21,974 bases of DNA from Cochliopodium minus. Its lineage: Eukaryota > Discosea > Himatismenida > Cochliopodiidae. The DNA lies in contig JAMYWO010000465.1 of assembly GCA_024220525.1 (NCBI GenBank), positions 1 through 21,974 of the forward strand, given 5' to 3'. The position numbers and the translations under genes were made by a program. The notes beneath the pieces were generated by a model. That model had not been told where the DNA came from. It made no database searches and saw only the letters and a program-made list of their open reading frames with translations. Below are positions 19,901 to 21,974 of the stretch, piece after piece (within the stretch, counting starts at the first letter, position 1; each line of letters opens with the position of its first letter).

Positions 19901-20096
19901 CAAGAAGGGCATCTTCATCAACATTGATCTTAACGACATTTACGAGAAAATGATTGACGTCCCTTATTCTGGTTGGTATAATCATTTGCAACGTAAACAT
20001 TTTTTATTTTTTATTTTTATATTTTTGTTTTTTTTATGTTCGCCTAACAATAAAATTTCTATAGAAAATTTCCAAAACCATATTGAAAAGAAATGA
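16933..20096 (+). CDS. Actin-related protein fused to an SH3 domain and a long coiled coil, 720 aa
   Basis: Fourteen exons: 16933-17042, 17105-17139, 17231-17310, 17399-17615, 17677-17712, 17766-17787, 17921-18088, 18165-18423, 18517-18733, 18796-18836, 18897-18933, 18988-19579, 19676-19992, 20065-20096 (TGA). The actin fold fills residues 1 to about 355. Phosphate-1 loop: DIGSDSIKFGYA, from residue 10. Phosphate-2 loop: VIDSGHGSTHVFPV (DSG 146-148). Also seen are IKTLSLGGSE, ERYRATEVLFEP, adenosine motif VVLTGG (about 276-281), GASVIS, and an EYEE.G-like end. At 377-429 an SH3 domain follows: VVGLHDYNTQEP, ISFKKGEVLFV, EWWKA and GLVPSTFVK. A Lys/Glu-rich coiled coil with a Ser/Pro-rich linker fills 440-640. 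The C-terminal stretch (about 650-720) is unknown. Exon 9 carries both the actin end and the SH3 start, so the join is real. The product may nucleate or cap actin-like filaments, with the SH3 recruiting proline-rich partners; this is inferred. The small exons 2, 5 and 6 are least certain. Confidence 0.82.
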
Positions 20097-20328
20097 TAAT
20101 TTTGCCATTTATATTGATATCTCTTGTCTAATTAAAATAATTGTGTGAATATGAAAAAATTTTTAGTGTCAGGAAATTTAATTTAAAGTAAAAAAATCAA
20201 ATGTTTATATTTAAAAATCACGAAACAATAAAGATAAAAGATATAAACTTCCAAGGTGCTATGAACTTTTTTATATTGATTTTATTAAAAAAAACAAATT
20301 TTTGACACTATTTTTAAATATTGTCAAC

Positions 20329-21133
20329 CAGGCCTCCCCAAAACTAATCGACTATTTCCATAATTTTAATCAATAGATTAATATTTTAATCGAAAAAACT
20401 AATTTAATTTAATTGAAATAATCAAGAATAATATTGCAATAATCAAGAATAATATTGCGATTATCGAATAATAATATTATATATGGCGGTTATTTCATAA
20501 GGAAAATTAATTTTCATAATTATGCGAATCACCACTGTATGTAAATATCAATTGTATAAGAAGATATCTCCAATTTAGAGATGGATGAATGATTTTTTTT
20601 AAAATTTTTTATATATCGTCTCTATTTGGTAATATGCATTTATTTTTTTCATACAAATTTATTATTGAAAAATAAAAAAAAAATGATACTATATATTTGG
20701 ATACTTGCTGCAAAATGGACCAAATAATGATAATCTGATAATACATCTAATAATGAAATGAAAATTATATTTAACGATTTTAATTAAATATAACGATATA
20801 AATTATATTTAACGATATAAATTATAATATTCATATTCGTTCTATAATCCATTATTCCTATTGGGAAGGTTATACATCATCAACTATGGGAAGCAGACAA
20901 TACTTTGGAATTTGAAAAAAAAAAATGAAAATTAAAGAATTAAAACAAACTTTTTACAGGATAATTTATTCTAATTTTTCCAATACAAAACTAGTTAACT
21001 TAATATTAATTAAATAATAATCTGTTTCAATACAAATAATCGAAAATAATCTCTTAGCAACAATACAAACTATAATAATAATTATAATATAATTTATCTT
21101 AGATAATTAGTATACTAATTTTGGGGAGGCCTG
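20329..21133. mobile_element. Putative non-autonomous DNA transposon (MITE-like) with 15-bp terminal inverted repeats
   Basis: CAGGCCTCCCCAAAA at 20329-20343 is exactly inverted at 21119-21133, and the two face each other across 805 bp. This GC-rich word stands out sharply in AT-rich DNA, and termini beginning with CAG are common among cut-and-paste transposons. The interior is AT-rich and encodes nothing. No target-site duplication is visible (left flank ends GTCAAC, right flank begins ATAAAT), so the boundaries are uncertain and an old copy or chance pairing remains possible. Confidence 0.45.
20417..20458 (+). repeat. Tandem duplication of a 21-bp unit
   Basis: Two exact adjacent copies of AATAATCAAGAATAATATTGC, at 20417-20437 and 20438-20458, lie just inside the left end of the putative inverted-repeat element. 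Confidence 0.85.
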
Positions 21134-21191
21134 ATAAATGATGGAAGTAATGTTAGTTAAAGCTCAATATATTTATCATAGAAGGAGCAAA

Positions 21192-21235
21192 TGATAATCT
21201 TTGTGGCTTCAAGTGATAATCTTTGTGTATTCAAG
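21192..21235 (+). repeat. Tandem duplication of a 22-bp unit
   Basis: Two adjacent copies share TGATAATCTTTGTG and end in TTCAAG (21192-21213, 21214-21235), differing at two positions in between. They lie outside the inverted-repeat element and beside the 3' end of the doubtful short ORF. Confidence 0.8.
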
Positions 21236-21241
21236 TGGATC

Positions 21242-21460
21242 TTAGTTGCAGATACTACACATAGATTCAAAAGAAATTACTGTCAACTTAAGTTGGTGTG
21301 ATGTTAATTGAGACAGTAACCTTGGTCTTTGTCCAAAATCAGCAGTATCAACAGAATTTGTAGCAATAGCAGTACTTGTATCAATATTTGGTTGATTTTT
21401 TGGGATAATACTTTGAGATAGAATTTGGCGGAGAAAATTTATTAAATTGTTGGATAACAA
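21242..21460 (-). other. Doubtful 72-residue open frame, less AT-rich than its surroundings
   Basis: The frame is open from a TTG codon at 21460, preceded in frame by a TGA, to its stop at 21242. Its composition (QRPRLLSQLTSHQLKL, STAIATNSVDTADFG) is more balanced than the flanks, which hints at a coding exon or a fragment of one, perhaps from a mobile element. No ATG begins it and no family is recognised. Confidence 0.25.
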
Positions 21461-21974
21461 ATTTCAATAATTCTCAATTTCAAAATTTTTTTAAAAAAAA
21501 TCAATAATTTTCAATTTTTTCTATACAAATGTTAAATTATTTAGATAAATAATTTGAGTCAATTGTAAACTCTACTTTCCTACTTTATGTTATAAATATA
21601 TTATTTTTAATTGGTTATAGAAAAATTAATTATTTTGTTGAAAAATATTCATATATGGTTGAACAAGTATTCTTGAAAGAAAAACATTATTAATTTATAA
21701 CATTTTTATTGTTTATTTTTGGATTAAATATTTTTAAAGTAAATATAATTTATTGGGAAATAAAATAATTTTGAATTCAAAACACATCAGATTTTGATTG
21801 AAATTTTCCCAATAAAAAATTTCCTCTTTCCCAAGAAAATTATAATTATAAATTTGTGATATTTTTTTTATTATTGTTGATTTTATCAATAAAATAAATT
21901 TATATTTATCTGTTGATAAAGTTGATTAATTTTGGGTATCAATCTCACTCCTCCATTTTTTAATCGATTTTTTA

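Larger units (their letters stand above)
20097..21974. other. AT-rich 3' flank (about 1.9 kb) with a putative small inverted-repeat element and tandem repeats
   Basis: No gene could be built here. The region is very AT-rich and holds a 15-bp inverted repeat (20329-20343 and 21119-21133), 21-bp and 22-bp tandem duplications, repeated TTTAACGATATAAATTATA words near 20771-20826, and a doubtful 72-residue ORF on the - strand. The remainder shows nothing recognisable. Confidence 0.6.

Noticed and set aside
756-20096. Reassigned genetic code (TGA or TAA/TAG as sense)
   Set aside because: TGA ends the Sel1-MYND, carrier and Arp-SH3 genes at the expected protein ends, and TAA ends the others; no in-frame stop is needed within any motif.
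1-21974. CRISPR arrays, bacterial operons, tRNA or rRNA genes
   Set aside because: The dense spliceosomal introns show nuclear eukaryotic DNA; no regularly spaced repeats and no tRNA/rRNA signatures were found on either strand.

Overview
This is a strongly AT-rich stretch of nuclear DNA from a unicellular eukaryote. The genes are small and packed with spliceosomal introns: I could place 45 GT-AG introns in eight genes. Most are 53-135 nt and T-rich, with GTAAAA-like donors. Start codons follow A-rich leaders and TAA and TGA both end genes, so the code looks standard. The gene content (Sel1-MYND, VID27, cathepsin L, PSI-domain membrane protein, mitochondrial carrier, actin-related protein, dynamin-like GTPase-kinase) suggests a free-living amoeboid protist, for instance amoebozoan or heterolobosean/anaeramoebid. 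The sequence alone does not settle the lineage.

Layout: (1) the 3' end of a multi-pass membrane protein (+, 1-342), then an orphan TRAF-type zinc-finger fragment; (2) a 1538-residue fusion (-, 756-5679) with two SAM domains, a dynamin/mitofusin-like GTPase, a hydrophobic hairpin, a complete protein kinase and a catalytically degenerate ubiquitin-specific protease (USP) domain; (3) a Sel1-repeat + MYND finger protein (+, 6007-8221); (4) an ankyrin-repeat protein with a SHOCT-like N-terminus and a C-terminal ubiquitin-like/RA-like domain (-, 8866-11023); (5) a VID27-family propeller protein (+, 11246-12594); (6) a secreted cathepsin L-like protease (-, 12763-14207); (7) a PSI-domain type I membrane protein (+, 14602-15272); (8) an SLC25 mitochondrial carrier (-, 15409-16784); (9) an actin-related protein fused to an SH3 domain and a long coiled coil (+, 16933-20096); (10) about 1.9 kb of AT-rich DNA holding a 15-bp inverted repeat spaced about 0.8 kb apart, tandem repeats and a doubtful short ORF.

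The genes alternate strands without exception, so every intergenic gap is either a shared divergent promoter or a convergent 3' gap. There are no operons and no obvious shared pathway.

Two architectures stand out. The SAM-SAM-GTPase-membrane-kinase-pseudo-USP chain would combine oligomerisation, membrane remodelling, phosphorylation and ubiquitin-fold recognition in one polypeptide. The Arp-SH3-coiled-coil chain would tie an actin fold to proline-motif binding and a coiled coil. In both, exon reading frames and domain boundaries interlock, so the fusions are unlikely to be annotation artefacts. Exon models were derived by hand from splice consensus and reading-frame continuity; each full model gives a length divisible by three ending in a stop.
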